Shown here one piece after another: positions 23,400 through 24,690 of a stretch of DNA of 24,690 bases (position 1 is the first letter of the stretch; every line of letters begins with the position of its first letter). Position numbers and translations under genes: made by a program. Where the stretch lies: the NCBI GenBank assembly GCA_030448225.1, contig JAUJNJ010000029.1, forward strand, positions 4,540 through 29,229, written 5' to 3'. This DNA comes from Phycisphaerae bacterium. Its GTDB lineage: Bacteria; Planctomycetota; Phycisphaerae; Tepidisphaerales; Tepidisphaeraceae. The notes under the pieces are model-generated. The model did no database searches and was not told where the DNA came from. It worked only from the letters and a program-made list of their open reading frames with translations.

Positions 23400-24690
23400 A
23401 CTGCCGCATCAACTCTTCGGGGACGAGGGGGCGTCTGCTGCACGAGGCGTCTCCTTCGGATTGGGGTGCGGTTTCGGGTCAGGCACCCGTGCCGCTACAG
23501 GTGTCGGCTGCCGCCCGGCGACGGGGGCCTTCGCCATTCGTGGTCGGGGTGGACGTCGCCTTGGCCCGGCGACCGATCGAGTTTGGCGTACGCCGACTGC
23601 TCCGCCGTCGTGCAAGGCCTCCTCGTCGGCCTGCTTCCCGAGGTCGGCAGTTCGCCGAGCACCGCCATCGCCTTGCTCGGCTTCGGCGGATCGGCCGCGC
23701 CCTCGCCGCCCGCGCCGCGTGCGCCACGCCGCCGCGGAACTTCACGACGCCGCGGACGCCCAACGCCGGGCCGACCGCGAAGAAACTCGCCCTCGCGGCC
23801 CGGCGGCGACGCCGATGTCCGCGCAGGTCCCGCCACCGGTCCTTGCCCCAGCCGAGAAGTCGGCTCGCCCGCTTCTGGTCGCGTCGTACGCCGTCGCCGA
23901 TGAAGCGGTTCTTCGCCTCGGCCGTCACGTTCGGCCTGACGTTCGACAACGCGGGTCGCGACGAGGCGGTCGCCGAGGCGCGGCTCATGCTGGCAGGCTG
24001 ATCGCCTTCACGTTCCTTCGTGCCGAGGACGTGGACCTCGTCGATCAAAGACAGAGCGACCGGGGCAGGTTGACCTCTCCCCGCCGCGGCTCGAACTCGC
24101 GGCGACGCGTGGGCGTCAGCTCGCAGACGTCCATCACCGCCGAGACGTTGCCTCGTCAGCCGCCGGCAGCGCGGCCGTGCGCGCGTCGGCCGGCAGGTCG
24201 CCGTCGGGGCCGACCAGCACCATGTCCCGCAGCTCGCGTAGGCGGCAGAACTCGCTCTCGGGGTCGATCACGAACTTCTGCGTGGTTGCCGAGACCTCTT
24301 CGATGATCCGCCGCAGCAGGTAGCTCTTCCGCCGCCGCTGGCCGACGTGATCAGCGCCCCGCGACCGACGTCAGATCAACCTTGAGGGGCTTGCCGTCCT
24401 CGGCCTCGCCGATCGTGATCTCCTGCTTGGATCGTCAAAGTCTCCAGGTCGACGTCGCCGCGGGCGATCTTCGGCACGTCGTGGTCGACGCACCGCCCGT
24501 GCTGAGCCCCGACGAGCGAATCGCCGAGACGCCGTCGATGCGGGTCACGCGGCTCGGCGGCGTCCACTGTGGCCGAGCCCCTCGACCGCCCGGCGCCGCG
24601 TCGAGCGATCTCGCTCGTTCCTCGTCCGGCGTCTCGGCGACGGTGCTGATGCCGGCGGGGTCGCAGGATAGGCTCCGCGAGCGGCGGCAC
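23400..24690 (-). pseudogene. HerA/DUF87-like ATPase in pieces, running off the right edge
   Basis: Segments in changing minus frames follow the order of a HerA-like P-loop ATPase. KQEITIGEAEDGKPLKVDLT (24367-24430) precedes GALITSASGGG and KSYLLRRIIEEV (Walker A, 24299-24345; one base is missing between GGG and KS). VIDPESEFCRLRELRDMVL then VGPDGDLPADARTAALPA (about 24160-24290) and MDVCELTPTRRREFE come next. LIDEVHVLG (Walker B-like, near 24040) and FFAVGPALGVRGVVKFRGG (about 23730-23790) end the conserved part, and PPKPSKAMAVLGEL begins a C-terminal tail. The start is outside the window or lost, and the end is not clear; the tail may continue past 23400 to about 23000. HerA-like ATPases are hexameric DNA translocases; here it could serve element transfer or replication. 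At least six frame changes are needed. Confidence 0.6.

Noticed and set aside
1..24690. CRISPR array
   Set aside because: I saw no regularly spaced direct repeats of 20-40 bases; the only repeats are the 13-base tandem and the inverted repeats listed.

Overview
The window is GC-rich bacterial DNA. It most resembles an environmental planctomycete (Gemmataceae/Tepidisphaeraceae-like). This rests on the four-repeat DUF11 lipoprotein, the TIGR03066-like small lipoprotein, PAS sensor kinases paired with LuxR-type regulators, and an integrative island carrying a planctomycete-style integrase, DUF3987 and HerA-like genes. The taxonomy is inferred from family content, not from a marker gene. There is no rRNA, intact tRNA or CRISPR array.

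Left part (1-13.9 kb, mostly intact genes): a short PRC-barrel protein (515-919), a DUF5658-like membrane protein (970-1311, minus), a DUF11 lipoprotein (2037-3599) with a terminator-like hairpin, and a frameshifted TIGR03066-like lipoprotein (3754-4295). Next come two adjacent exported proteins. One is Asp/Tyr-rich (4878-5252) and the other carries three copies of an unrecognised ~85-residue module (5340-6725). A third protein, at 12043-13239, combines both parts in one chain: a Tyr/Asp-rich N-terminus followed by two copies of the same module. A DUF2238/YjdF-like membrane gene follows it.

Between these lie two related sensor kinases that converge on each other. The plus-strand kinase (7167-8636) has Tyr where its relative has the phospho-accepting His. 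The minus-strand kinase (9652-11070) is intact and overlaps its LuxR-family response regulator (9008-9655) by four bases. A cloverleaf-like inverted repeat (8668-8768) sits between the convergent ends.

Right part (about 15.16 kb to the end): an integrative element. Its left edge is a tRNA 3'-end fragment (15163-15187) that contains the integrase stop codon. Then, all on minus, come the integrase, a Cro-like HTH protein, two conserved island proteins and the 3' part of a DUF3987 primase/helicase-like gene. A hybrid histidine kinase (plus) and the end of a second, unrelated integrase (minus) follow, with stop codons that abut exactly. After a small intact membrane protein with a good terminator come the pieces of an unidentified gene and of a HerA-like ATPase, both on minus.

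Many genes right of 17.5 kb, and one at 3.75 kb, are broken by single-base frame changes although their motifs are well preserved. Either this contig has indel errors or the island is decaying very recently. Raw reads would decide this, and it affects every call of pseudogene below.
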